Shown: positions 12,250 through 19,776, counted from the first letter of the stretch. The stretch is DNA of 29,314 bases from UBA10002 sp964373775 (GCA_964373775.1 CAYJWA010000003.1:1-29314); one strand, 5' to 3'. Notes: generated from the letters alone by a model not told the origin. Translations and numbers: made by a program.

Positions 12250-12903
12250 ATGAACGATGAATTGGCAATAGCAAAAGGACCGACAACTTCGAAAACAGTT
12301 GCGCCAATGGCGAGGAGTCAGCCGGTGCAGGAGAAGTCACAGAAGGTACGGCGCGGACAGAAGCGCGGCTCATTGCCGCGGGAGAGGCGTGGAAAGCGGG
12401 GGGGAGGCGGACATGAGGAGCGGACGCGTCCGGAGTTTGAATCAAAGACGCTTCTCGTGCGGCGCGTGGCGCGCGTGGTTGCGGGAGGCAGGCGGTTTAA
12501 CTTCAGCGCGGTGTTGGTGCTCGGAAATCGCAAGGGTTCTGTCGGGGTGGGTATCGGCAAGGCAGCCGATACGGCTCTGGCGATTGAGAAGGCGACGAAA
12601 GATGCGCGCAAACATTTGTTTTCTATTCCGCTCACGAAGACGCGCTCCATTCCGCATTTTTCTGAAGCAAAGTACTCCAGTGCGCGCATTGTGATGCGGC
12701 CGTCTCCCCATAAGGGGCTTATTGCGGGGAGCGCGGCGCGCGCGGTTTTGGAGCTTGGCGGCGTGACGGATATCAATGCGAAGATTCTTTCGGGAAGCAA
12801 GAACAAGCTCAACATTGCCCGCGCGACCATCAAAGCGTTATCCGCGCTTAAGTCAGAAGCTCGAAGCCCTAAGCCAGAAGAAGCTCCAAAATTAAAAGCT
12901 TAA
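12250..12903 (+). CDS. rpsE: 30S ribosomal protein S5 (uS5)
   Basis: S5 acts in decoding fidelity and mRNA helicase activity of the 30S. It is 217 aa from the ATG at 12250, longer than E. coli (167). About 60 N-terminal residues are basic and low-complexity; the core begins KTLLVRRVARVVAGGRRFNF, then SAVLVLGNRKGSVGVGIGKA, and the C-terminal domain has RPSPHKGLIAGSAARAVLEL and LSGSKNKLNIARATIKAL. The tail (SEARSPKPEEAPKLKA) lies in the left arm of the next repeat. rpmD (L30) is missing after it. Confidence 0.96.
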   Translation: MNDELAIAKGPTTSKTVAPMARSQPVQEKSQKVRRGQKRGSLPRERRGKRGGGGHEERTRPEFESKTLLVRRVARVVAGGRRFNFSAVLVLGNRKGSVGVGIGKAADTALAIEKATKDARKHLFSIPLTKTRSIPHFSEAKYSSARIVMRPSPHKGLIAGSAARAVLELGGVTDINAKILSGSKNKLNIARATIKALSALKSEARSPKPEEAPKLKA

Positions 12904-12938
12904 AATTCTTCGAGCTTCGAGCTTCGAGCTTCGAGCTT
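12855..12938 (+). repeat. Inverted repeat of GCTTCGA words (S5-L15)
   Basis: GAAGCTCGAAGC inside the rpsE 3' end faces four consecutive CTTCGAG units at 12908-12938. The left arm is coding, the right arm intergenic. Confidence 0.8.
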
Positions 12939-12945
12939 TATTTTC

Positions 12946-13671
12946 ATGCAATTTCATCAACTAAAACGCATCCACAAAAATAAACGCTCCGTTCAGGTTG
13001 GTCGCGGTGGGAAGCGCGGCAAGACATCGGGACGGGGAGGCAAGGGGCAGACCGCGCGCTCCGGGCATAAAATATATCCGCAAATCCGCGATATGATTAA
13101 ACGGATTCCGAAACTGCGCGGCAGAGGCAAACAGTCCTTCAAGAGTTTTCAAGAGCGCGCGGTGCCGGTAAATCTCTCGGCGCTCCAGCGCGTCTTTCCA
13201 GACGGCGCGACCGTCACTCCTGCGGCGCTTCTTTCCGCGGCCCTTATCTCGCGGAAAAGCGGACGGGTGCCGCGCGTGAAGATTCTCGGCGGCGGAGCGA
13301 TTACCAAGAAATTTATCATTTCCGGGTGCCCGCTCTCCGCATCGGCAAAGGCGGCGATTGAGCGGGCAGGGGGCATGGTCAGTAAACCCAGCACCTTGAC
13401 CACAGGGCGCCTGCCTGCCGAAGGCCTCGGCGCAGGCAGGTTAAACCCTGTGGCAAGGCCCGACCCTACCCTCGCGCACCCGCCTGCGTGCGGACCTGTC
13501 TGCGTGAGTACACGCACAGCAGACACGCACGGGCAGGGAGCGCAGGGCGTTGAAGGCAAGGTGCTGGGTACATCCGAAGTACCATACATTCTAAAAGGCA
13601 CAAAGCACAATACCGAAAGTCCAAACAAAGCACAAAACACCGAAAACACAAACGGGGAAGGAAACGATTGA
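12946..13671 (+). CDS. rplO: 50S ribosomal protein L15 (uL15) with repeat-encoded C-terminal tail
   Basis: This large-subunit assembly protein normally has ~145-150 aa. Residues 1-~147 are canonical: KNKRSVQVGRGGKRGKTSGR, GGKGQTARSG, RGRGKQSFKSFQERAVPVNL, VKILGGGAITKKFIISG and SASAKAAIERAGGMV. Residues ~148-241 are an extra ~94-aa tail encoded by GC-rich palindromes (13390-13560) and then by the left arm of a CACAAAGCAC repeat (13590-13660). The tail is low in hydrophobics and rich in Gly, Thr, Asn and Pro. I infer that the original stop was lost by repeat insertion. Confidence 0.93.
   Translation: MQFHQLKRIHKNKRSVQVGRGGKRGKTSGRGGKGQTARSGHKIYPQIRDMIKRIPKLRGRGKQSFKSFQERAVPVNLSALQRVFPDGATVTPAALLSAALISRKSGRVPRVKILGGGAITKKFIISGCPLSASAKAAIERAGGMVSKPSTLTTGRLPAEGLGAGRLNPVARPDPTLAHPPACGPVCVSTRTADTHGQGAQGVEGKVLGTSEVPYILKGTKHNTESPNKAQNTENTNGEGND
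13390..13560 (+). repeat. GC-rich palindromes, family J relative inside rplO
   Basis: CCACAGGG/CCCTGTGG encloses CCTGCCTGCCGAAGG-type hairpin bases, in opposite orientation to the copies at 9785 and 11039. A second part at 13489-13545 (GCCTGCGTGCGGACCTGTCT) resembles the hairpin at 6953-7019. It is read in frame as the L15 tail. Confidence 0.8.
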
Positions 13672-13790
13672 TTGTTTGTGTTTTGAATAGTTTGTGCCTT
13701 TGTTTGGTTTTTGTCTCCCTTCGGGAGATCCCTCGAAGGGTGGATGCACTGTGTTTTGGGAAGTTTTGTTAGATATTGTTTCGGATTTCA
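13586..13790 (+). repeat. CACAAAGCAC inverted repeat, family I, copy 1 (L15-secY)
   Basis: Left-arm words GGCACAAAGCACAA and AAACACAAACG face GTTTGTGTTTTG, TAGTTTGTGCCTTTG and GCACTGTGTTTTGGG. The right part holds TCTCCCTTCGGGAGAT, and a 21-nt family-B fragment (13769-13789) follows. The left arm encodes the end of L15. Confidence 0.85.
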
Positions 13791-13817
13791 AATGTAAGAA
13801 ACATTCATACAACAGTT

Positions 13818-15089
13818 ATGGAGTCACTTGTAAATAAACTCACGCTGGCTTTCAAAGATACGGTGCTCCGCAAGCGGCTTCTCTTTGTCGCGCTCGCGCT
13901 CGTCCTCTTTCGCCTGCTTGCGGCGATTCCGATTCCCGGGATTGATGTGGCGCGGCTGGAACAGTTTTTCGGAGGCAACCAATTTCTGGGGCTTCTGAAT
14001 ATCTTCTCCGGCGGCGGGCTCTCCAATCTCTCCATTGTGATGCTCGGCGTGGGACCCTATATTACTGCCTCCATTATTATGCAGCTTCTCACTATGATGT
14101 TCCCCAAGCTCAAGGCGCTCTATCACGAAGAGGGGGAAGCAGGACGGGCGCGGTTTAGCCAGTATTCGCGTCTCTTGACCGTGCCGCTTGCACTCGTTCA
14201 GTCGTGGGGATTTCTCGTGCTTTTGGAGCGGCAGGGGGTGGTGGGAGCGCTTGCGTTTGGCGATACGCTCACCAATGTCATTATCATTACCGGCGGTTCG
14301 CTCCTGCTTATGTGGGTGGGGGAGCTCATGACCGAGTTCGGCATCGGGAACGGCGTTTCGTTGATTATCTTCGCCGGTATTGTCTCCGGGATTCCCTCTG
14401 CACTGACGCAGCTCGCCTTTACCTTTGAGCCTGGCGACATTCCGCGTTACCTTGGGTTTATTGCCGTGGCCGCGCTGATTGTCTACGGCGTGGTGGTGGT
14501 GACTGAAGCGGAACGGCCCATTCCCGTCACTTACGCGAAACGGGTGCGCGGGATGAAAGTGTACGGCGGGGTCTCCACCTATCTGCCGCTTCGCGTCAAT
14601 CAGGCAGGCGTGATTCCAATTATCTTCGCTCTCTCCATCTTGCTTTTTCCGCAGATGATTGTGAGTTTTCTTTCCGGCGTGGACAACGCTTTCATTCACC
14701 GCGCCGCGTCTTTTATCCAGAGCATCTTTTCCAATAGTTGGTTTTATTCTTCTTTTTATTTCATTCTGGTGTTTGTCTTTACCTATTTCTACACTGCTGT
14801 TACCTTTGACCCGGAAGCCATTGCCACGAATTTACAGAAGAACGGCGCGTTCATTCCCGGGGTGCGGCCGGGGCAGCCCACTTCTGATTATGTCTCAAAG
14901 GTACTTACGCGCATTACGCTTGTCGGCGCTGTCTTCCTCGCGCTCGTTGCAGTGCTTCCTCTCGCAATGCAGGGCGTCACGGGAAACGCGAATCTCGCCA
15001 TTGGCGGCACCGCGCTTCTCATTGTGGTCTCGGTCGTTCTTGATTTCATCAAAAAGATTGACGCGCAGGTCTCCATGCGCGAGTACTAA
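13818..15089 (+). CDS. secY: Protein translocase subunit SecY
   Basis: SecY is the channel subunit of the Sec translocon in the inner membrane. From the ATG at 13818 it is 423 aa with ten hydrophobic segments. Family marks are RKRLLFVALALVLFRLLAAI (TM1), IPIPGID, the plug region FSGGGLSNLSIVMLGVGPYI, TASIIMQLLT, GIGNGVSLIIFAGI, the cytosolic loops PVTYAKRVRG and FIPGVRPGQPTSDYV. The TTG at 13776 in the same frame lies inside a repeat and is unlikely. No adk-infA-type alpha operon follows directly. Confidence 0.97.
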   Translation: MESLVNKLTLAFKDTVLRKRLLFVALALVLFRLLAAIPIPGIDVARLEQFFGGNQFLGLLNIFSGGGLSNLSIVMLGVGPYITASIIMQLLTMMFPKLKALYHEEGEAGRARFSQYSRLLTVPLALVQSWGFLVLLERQGVVGALAFGDTLTNVIIITGGSLLLMWVGELMTEFGIGNGVSLIIFAGIVSGIPSALTQLAFTFEPGDIPRYLGFIAVAALIVYGVVVVTEAERPIPVTYAKRVRGMKVYGGVSTYLPLRVNQAGVIPIIFALSILLFPQMIVSFLSGVDNAFIHRAASFIQSIFSNSWFYSSFYFILVFVFTYFYTAVTFDPEAIATNLQKNGAFIPGVRPGQPTSDYVSKVLTRITLVGAVFLALVAVLPLAMQGVTGNANLAIGGTALLIVVSVVLDFIKKIDAQVSMREY

Positions 15090-15324
15090 GAAGTACTCGC
15101 GCCGCGGACAGACGCGGACTTCACGCAGACCCACGCGGAAATAAAAAAGGCGGCGGAGTTCTTCCGTCGCCTTGAAGTCTCACTCTGTCGCGGTTACTAC
15201 TCTACTGGTTTGAATGGCCGGTTGCCTTGTTGAGTTTTTCAGTTTGACCGACTCAAACAGGTTATCATACCTCGGTCTGCCTGTCAATGTTAAACGAAGC
15301 CCGATTGTGCGCTATACTGTAACC
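15090..15324 (+). other. Intergenic stretch with strong hairpin after secY
   Basis: ACGCGGA/ACGCAGA words (15098-15145) are followed by an 11-bp hairpin AAGGCGGCGGA/TCCGTCGCCTT (about 15147-15173). The T-run needed for a plus-strand terminator is missing, while an A-run precedes the stem. A palindrome GTTTGA/TCAAAC lies at 15242-15258. No gene is seen. Confidence 0.5.
15313..15318 (+). promoter_or_regulatory. -10 box implying a leaderless start
   Basis: TATACT ends 6 nt before the ATG at 15325, so the predicted +1 is the A of the start codon. The -35 region is weak (TTAAAC-like). Confidence 0.45.
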
Positions 15325-15612
15325 ATGGCAATGAAGAAGGAAACAAACCCGCTTTCTCCCGAAGAAGTCTCGCGGCTTGGCGAGCAGTTTTATTTTGACC
15401 AGCTGAAGGAAAAATTGGAGAAGAAGCATACCGGCAAGTATGTGGTGATTGATGTAACGCGAAAGATGTACGCACTTAATGCGGATGAGCTCACGGCGAT
15501 TGAGGAGGCGCGGAAACGATTCGGCGACCAGCTATTTTTTATTGTACGAGTGGGGAATCTGCAGCGTCCCGTCGCACATTTCAGAAATGCACACTATGCG
15601 TGGAAACTTTGA
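15325..15612 (+). CDS. Small hypothetical protein coupled to a protease, 95 aa
   Basis: From ATG 15325 (MAMKKETNPLSPEEVSRLGE) the protein is 95 aa, with a compact middle KYVVIDVTRKMYALNADELT followed by AIEEARKRFGDQLFFIVRVG. The layout of a ~40-residue GKYVVIDV...A...F..RVG domain resembles small partner proteins found next to retropepsin-like genes, but I cannot name the family. The longer in-frame start at 15214 would lie before the promoter. The stop overlaps the next gene by up to 26 nt, so translation is probably coupled. Confidence 0.75.
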   Translation: MAMKKETNPLSPEEVSRLGEQFYFDQLKEKLEKKHTGKYVVIDVTRKMYALNADELTAIEEARKRFGDQLFFIVRVGNLQRPVAHFRNAHYAWKL

Positions 15613-15964
15613 AAACGAATTGCCGACTATTGAATTGGACATCGCCGGCGTACTTGCGGATTCTCCGTTCCAGAAAGTACACGCCATCGTTGATACCGGA
15701 TTCAACGGGTGTCTTTCGTTGCCGTATGTAACGGCATTTCCACTCGGACTTCTCCTTACCGGCATGGAGGCAAGCACCATTGCGACAGGCGAGGTCGCTC
15801 AACATTTTGTATGTATCGGTAAGGTTAAGCTCGGTGGGAAAGAAATACTTACGCCGATAGACATCCAGCCGAATTGCCCCGTGTTGCTTGGAACTCGCCT
15901 CATGAAGCGGTTTGGAAAGAATCTGCACATTGATTTTCTGAAGCAGGAAGTTGTATTCCGTTAA
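15587..15964 (+). CDS. Retropepsin-like (clan AA) aspartic protease
   Basis: The 125-aa protein carries the catalytic motif IVDTGFNGCLSLP with Asp36, as in single-domain retropepsin-like proteases that work as dimers. A second family feature is the LLGTRLMKRFGKNLHIDF segment near the C-terminus. No signal peptide or TM segment is seen, so it is probably cytoplasmic. ATG 15596 is an alternative start (122 aa). It overlaps the upstream 95-aa gene, suggesting a two-gene functional unit; the substrate is unknown. Confidence 0.75.
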   Translation: MHTMRGNFENELPTIELDIAGVLADSPFQKVHAIVDTGFNGCLSLPYVTAFPLGLLLTGMEASTIATGEVAQHFVCIGKVKLGGKEILTPIDIQPNCPVLLGTRLMKRFGKNLHIDFLKQEVVFR

Positions 15965-16012
15965 ACTCTTTATTCGCAGCAATTCGTTGATTCGCATAAT
16001 TCGTATATTGGT

Positions 16013-16606
16013 ATGGCAAAGCCATTAACTTTCATCTTCGCCGGCCCAAGCGGCTCCGGAAAGGGTACGCAGGTGGACCTGCTGAAACAGTACCTCGCGA
16101 AAAAGACGCCCAAGATTCCGCAGTACAGTTCGTACACCGGAGATGGATTTCGCAACCTTATGAACGGTACGACGCTCGCGGCGCATCTCGCCAAGAAGAT
16201 TCAGGAAGTCGGCGGGTTACAACCGGAGTTTCTCGCTATTTACCTCTGGGCCGACAATCTCATCAAAAATGTGACGGGAAAGGAGCATCTCTTTATTGAC
16301 GGCTCTCCGCGAAAGCCCGGCGAAGCCATCGTGCTCAACTCGGCGATGGAGTTTTACCGGCGCGAGCCGGTGCATATTCTTGACATTGTGGTTTCCGGCG
16401 CCGAGACCAAACGGCGCCTTCTCCTGCGCGGCCGGCATGATGACACTGAAGAGGGCATCGCGCGGCGGCTCTCGTGGTACAAAACACAGGTTGTTCCCGC
16501 GGTGGACTATCTTAAGAAACAGCCGCGGTACCGGTTCTACGACATCGACGGAGAGCAGACACCAGCCGAAGTCCACAAAAGTATTATTGAAGCACTTCAG
16601 CTGTAA
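16013..16606 (+). CDS. adk: Adenylate kinase (short form)
   Basis: It converts AMP + ATP to 2 ADP in the cytoplasm. The 197-aa protein has the P-loop GPSGSGKGT (residues 11-19), YTGDGFRNL in the AMP site, LFIDGSPRK (the DGFPR motif with Ser for Phe) and LLLRGRHDDTEEGIARRLSW for the R..R.DD...I..RL signature. There is no zinc-finger LID, consistent with a short-type kinase. It lies in the usual secY-adk-map order but separated from secY by two accessory genes. Confidence 0.92.
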   Translation: MAKPLTFIFAGPSGSGKGTQVDLLKQYLAKKTPKIPQYSSYTGDGFRNLMNGTTLAAHLAKKIQEVGGLQPEFLAIYLWADNLIKNVTGKEHLFIDGSPRKPGEAIVLNSAMEFYRREPVHILDIVVSGAETKRRLLLRGRHDDTEEGIARRLSWYKTQVVPAVDYLKKQPRYRFYDIDGEQTPAEVHKSIIEALQL

Positions 16607-16668
16607 CCATTAACTTTTAACCATTGACTGTTAACTGTTAAGAGTCAAAAGTTAAAGGTTTGGTATTT
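16607..16668 (+). repeat. Inverted repeat of TTAAC words (adk-pyrH gap)
   Basis: TTAACTTTTAACC and GACTGTTAACTG face TTAAGAGTCAAAAGTTAAAGG. It fills the gap between adk and the next gene. Confidence 0.75.
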
Positions 16669-16672
16669 TTCC

Positions 16673-17359
16673 ATGAAAAATCCTACGATTATTTCATTGG
16701 GCGGCTCGCTCGTCGCGCCCGATGGCGTGGACACCGCGTTCGTATCGACCTTCCGCACTCTCATACAGAAGCGGATTACGCTCGGCGAATCGTTCATCGT
16801 TATTGTCGGAGGTGGAAAGGTCTGTCGGAGATATCAGGAGGCGGCGCGCGAGCTTGGCGCAAATTCGCAAGAAGCGCAGGATTGGGTGGGTATCTACGCC
16901 ACTCGGCTGAACGCAGAACTTGTTCGCGTTTCTCTCGGGGGACAGTCGCACGCGGAGATTATCACTGACCCAAGCGTGCTCACCGGTGTTTCTTCGCCGA
17001 TAGCTATCGGAGCAGGGTGGAAACCAGGGCACAGCACAGACTTTGACGCGGTACTCATGGCTGAAAACACGGGAGCCAGAAGAATCATCAACCTCTCTAA
17101 CATTGACTGTGTCTACGAAAAAGACCCGCGGCAGTTTCCTGATGCGCGCAAGATTGAGCGGGCGAGCTGGAAAGAATTTCGCACCCTTCTTCCCAAGCCG
17201 TCGGCGTGGGTGCCCGGATTAAACGCGCCATTTGACCCAATCGCCGCGAAGCGCGCGGAGGAACTCGGGCTTGAAGTCGCGATTATGAACGGAAAGCCGC
17301 TGGAGAATCTAAAGAACTACTTGGAGGGGCATGCCTTTACAGGCACAGTAATACGGTAA
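16673..17359 (+). CDS. pyrH: UMP kinase-like amino-acid-kinase-fold protein
   Basis: This 228-aa protein of the amino-acid kinase superfamily probably phosphorylates UMP to UDP. It has IISLGGSLVAPDG at the N-terminus, IVIVGGGKVCRRYQ, the substrate loop GAGWKPGHSTDFDAVLMAEN and the NLSNIDCVYEKDPRQFPDA nucleotide site. These fit the archaeal-type UMP kinases more than E. coli PyrH, in line with short CPR enzymes; another small-molecule kinase is possible. It lies between adk and map. Confidence 0.75.
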   Translation: MKNPTIISLGGSLVAPDGVDTAFVSTFRTLIQKRITLGESFIVIVGGGKVCRRYQEAARELGANSQEAQDWVGIYATRLNAELVRVSLGGQSHAEIITDPSVLTGVSSPIAIGAGWKPGHSTDFDAVLMAENTGARRIINLSNIDCVYEKDPRQFPDARKIERASWKEFRTLLPKPSAWVPGLNAPFDPIAAKRAEELGLEVAIMNGKPLENLKNYLEGHAFTGTVIR

Positions 17360-17382
17360 ATTTGGTCGCCAGAGTTTATCAA

Positions 17383-17436
17383 GACACAAAACACAGTGCA
17401 TCCCCAGAAGGGTGGATGCACTGTGCTTGGGGAAGT
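17383..17436 (+). repeat. CACAAAACACAGT inverted repeat, family I, mini copy 2
   Basis: ACACAGTGCATCC (left) pairs with GGATGCACTGTGC (right) around a short AGAAGGGT-containing loop. The word AAGGGTGGATGCACTGTG is shared exactly with 13735-13752. It is the shortest member of the family. Confidence 0.85.
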
Positions 17437-17448
17437 TTCAAGATTTTT

Positions 17449-18228
17449 ATGTTTATGCTTGCTACAATAAAAAAAGACGAGCAAATAAAAATCTTGCGGG
17501 AGGGGGGAAGACGACTCGCCGTTATTCGCGACGAGCTTACGCGGCGCGTGGTTGCGGGTGCCTCGGCGCAGGACATTGAAGACGCCGCCAAAGGGCTGTT
17601 CGCAGAGTCAGGCGGTGAACCATCTTTTTTGAACTATAAGGGCAAAAAATCCGAAAAACCTTTTCCAGCGCGCGTTTGCGTGTCAGTGAATGACGCGATT
17701 GTGCACGGGCTTCCCAGCCGCGAGATTGTTTTTAAGGATGGTGATGTTGTGGGAATTGATGTTGGGTTGCGATACAAAGGGTTCTTTACCGATACCGCTG
17801 TTACTGTTCCGATTGGCGTAATTTCAAAAGAAGCGCAGAAGTTGCTGGAGGTTACGAAAAGTGCGCTCTCGGTCGGCATTACTGCGGTGCGCTCGGGCGC
17901 GACCACGGGCGATATCGGATTCGCGGTTGAAGCGTATGTGAAGTCACAGGGTGCTTATGGCATTGTCCGCACTCTTGCGGGACACGGGGTTGGGTACGCC
18001 GTGCATGAGGAGCCGCATATTCCCAATTTCGGAAAGCGGGGAGAAGGCGCGGTTCTCAAAGCCGGAATGGTGATTGCGATTGAGCCCATGCTCACGCTGG
18101 GTGGCGAAAAACTCGTGCTTGATCCGGACGGCTTCACCTTCCGCACCGCAGACGGGTCGCTCTCCGCGCACTTTGAACATACGATTGCGGTGACGGAGCG
18201 GGGGAGTGAAGTTTTGACCCGTATGTGA
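17449..18228 (+). CDS. map: Methionine aminopeptidase, type I
   Basis: It removes the initiator Met from nascent proteins using two metal ions. From ATG 17449 it is 259 aa (17455 is an equally possible start, 257 aa). Residues of the metal site are visible: Asp in GIDVG, Asp in FFTDTAVTV, His in AGHGVGYAVHEEPHIPNF, Glu in IAIEPML and Glu in AHFEHTIAV. The substrate His is in NDAIVHGLPS. There is no N-terminal zinc finger. The frame opens upstream through the repeat, so the longer start at 17362 is rejected. Confidence 0.96.
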   Translation: MFMLATIKKDEQIKILREGGRRLAVIRDELTRRVVAGASAQDIEDAAKGLFAESGGEPSFLNYKGKKSEKPFPARVCVSVNDAIVHGLPSREIVFKDGDVVGIDVGLRYKGFFTDTAVTVPIGVISKEAQKLLEVTKSALSVGITAVRSGATTGDIGFAVEAYVKSQGAYGIVRTLAGHGVGYAVHEEPHIPNFGKRGEGAVLKAGMVIAIEPMLTLGGEKLVLDPDGFTFRTADGSLSAHFEHTIAVTERGSEVLTRM

Positions 18229-18395
18229 TGCACTATGTTTATCTGCTTAAAAAAGATGCTTCTGCCGAAGCGGCTTTCTCGGAATTGTTGGCGCATCCGC
18301 AGATAGTATGTGTTCCCATTCGCGCTGTGCCCGTCCATATCCTTGTGCGGAGGAGGGTTCTTGTTCCGTGTATCTTCCGCGTCTTCTATAAAAAA

Positions 18396-18422
18396 ACAAA
18401 GCTTGGGGTTTCCAAGCTTTGT
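18396..18422 (-). terminator. Terminator of the minus-strand MYG1-like gene
   Basis: A perfect 11-bp stem ACAAAGCTTGG/CCAAGCTTTGT is followed on the minus strand by seven Ts. No plus-strand T-run is present. Confidence 0.8.
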
Positions 18423-18472
18423 GTGTCTTCTGTCAAGAACTTGCGGCGCTATGCCGCCTTTGACTGATTACG

Positions 18473-18682
18473 TTACGCTGGTTTTTCTTCCAGCGCTTTT
18501 TCCAGGTCCGCAATTCCGGAGTCAGACNNNNNNNNNNNNNNNNNNNNNNNNNNNNNNNNNNNNNNNNNNNNNNNNNNNNNNNNNNNNNNNNNNNNNNNNN
18601 NNNNNNNNNNNNNNNNNNNNNNNNNNNTTACGCTGGTTTTTCTTCCAGCGCTTTTTCCAGGTCCGCAATTCCGGAGTCAGAC
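18473..18682. other. Assembly gap (100 N) between identical 55-bp ends
   Basis: Positions 18528-18627 are exactly 100 N. The 55 bases before (18473-18527) and after (18628-18682) are identical. Merging the two copies removes the gap and leaves the minus-strand gene with its stop intact, so the gap and one copy are probably a scaffolding artefact. The stretch 18229-18627 contains no convincing gene. Confidence 0.95.
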
Positions 18683-19776
18683 AATTCCGCGTCCGCCGCC
18701 GGTTTTTGCGCTGGCGGGCGATGGTTGTTCTGGTGCGGTCTTTTGACCGTCACAGGTCTTCCATTGTACCGGAGGACCTTAACGACTGTGCGGACAACGG
18801 AGGCGATTTCGTCCAGAGATATGCCAATCGGCACTCCTTTGTTCAAAATCCCCTCCCCTTCCCGCCAGAGGTGGAGTCCGTGGACACCATCCGGCATCTC
18901 TCTGTACCGAAACGCCGTGAACGCGCGAGGAACCGATTGCCCAATTTTCTCGCAGTGTTTGATTGCGAGTCGGCGGAACAACTCCAGTAAAAACCAGGGC
19001 GGCAGTTCGTGCCGTTTGTTGGTTAGTACCGTAAGTTGCCCCGCCTTGTTCATGGCAACTGCAACGCCTGCGCCTCTGCCTTTCGGCGAGTCGGCGAGCG
19101 CAACCTTTCCGTACGCGTCCTCATCAGCCGCGATAAGCGCCACTGGCACTGTTTTGCCTGAAGCGGTCGGCATCGCCTCCACCTTTCCCACTGCATCAAA
19201 TGTCTCCCGCGCCCCTTGCCAATAGTCCAGTTGCCGGATGAAGATTGCTTTCGCTGCTTCGGAAGCCCAGTCAAAGATTTCCGTATCAGTTTTTCCAGTG
19301 GACTTCATTGCCTTTATCACATTGTGAATGTGGCCGACATCCTGGGTGGGTTCACGGTCCGATGTGCGGGCATCGGCAAGGAGATACCGGAGTTCCGGTC
19401 TCTCGTATACGCCAATGAGCTGGGCGATAAGCGTTGCTGCTGATTGCCCCGAGACCTCCCCGCGGCTTTGCGTTTCGTGCTCGTTGAAAGGCGAGTCGCC
19501 GCAGCCGATCCATACCTCACCGTTTTTGAGCACGGCGAACGCATCATCCAATTTCTCGTCCCGCGCAGCGAATCTCTTTTTTGCGCTGTCAACCCCTGGG
19601 AAGAACTTGGTGCCGTACTCCCGTAGCACAAAATCAGCTACTACCTCGTCCCAGTAAGTACCTTCGTGGTACACGAAAGTGTGCAGCGGGTACTCGCCTG
19701 CCTTCACGAAGGCGTTCCCGAATCTGATTGTTCCGTTTTGCCCCTTGAAATAACTGACCTTGACCGGCGTTTTCAT
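18628..19776 (-). CDS. MYG1/DHH-like protein, 382 aa
   Basis: The soluble 382-aa protein has FVYHEGTYWDEVVADFVL near residue 33, reminiscent of the HxGxFHxDE...A motif of MYG1-type DHH-superfamily phosphoesterases. Then come VWIGCGDSPFNEHETQSR in the place of the D.G..FDHH motif, and QSAATLIAQLIGVYERPELR. Several expected catalytic residues differ (WDE for HxDE, NEHE for DHH), so it may be a divergent or inactive relative; this assignment is tentative. The Pro/Lys-rich C-terminus is low complexity. The gene has its own promoter and terminator. Its last 18 codons are duplicated across the assembly gap. Confidence 0.5.
   Translation of the reverse strand: MKTPVKVSYFKGQNGTIRFGNAFVKAGEYPLHTFVYHEGTYWDEVVADFVLREYGTKFFPGVDSAKKRFAARDEKLDDAFAVLKNGEVWIGCGDSPFNEHETQSRGEVSGQSAATLIAQLIGVYERPELRYLLADARTSDREPTQDVGHIHNVIKAMKSTGKTDTEIFDWASEAAKAIFIRQLDYWQGARETFDAVGKVEAMPTASGKTVPVALIAADEDAYGKVALADSPKGRGAGVAVAMNKAGQLTVLTNKRHELPPWFLLELFRRLAIKHCEKIGQSVPRAFTAFRYREMPDGVHGLHLWREGEGILNKGVPIGISLDEIASVVRTVVKVLRYNGRPVTVKRPHQNNHRPPAQKPAADAELSDSGIADLEKALEEKPA

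Noticed and set aside
13824..14699. Long minus-strand ORF opposite secY
   Set aside because: It mirrors secY codon bias, has no ribosome site or promoter and no recognisable motif.
15147..15173. secY terminator
   Set aside because: The 11-bp stem is strong but no T-run follows on the plus strand; kept only as a hairpin in the intergenic note.
18228..18467. ORF starting MHYVYLLKK that looks like a GIY-YIG nuclease N-terminus, with TGATG coupling to map
   Set aside because: Only ~9 residues resemble the family, the GIY motif is absent, and a terminator hairpin of the opposite gene lies inside the ORF. At most a relic.
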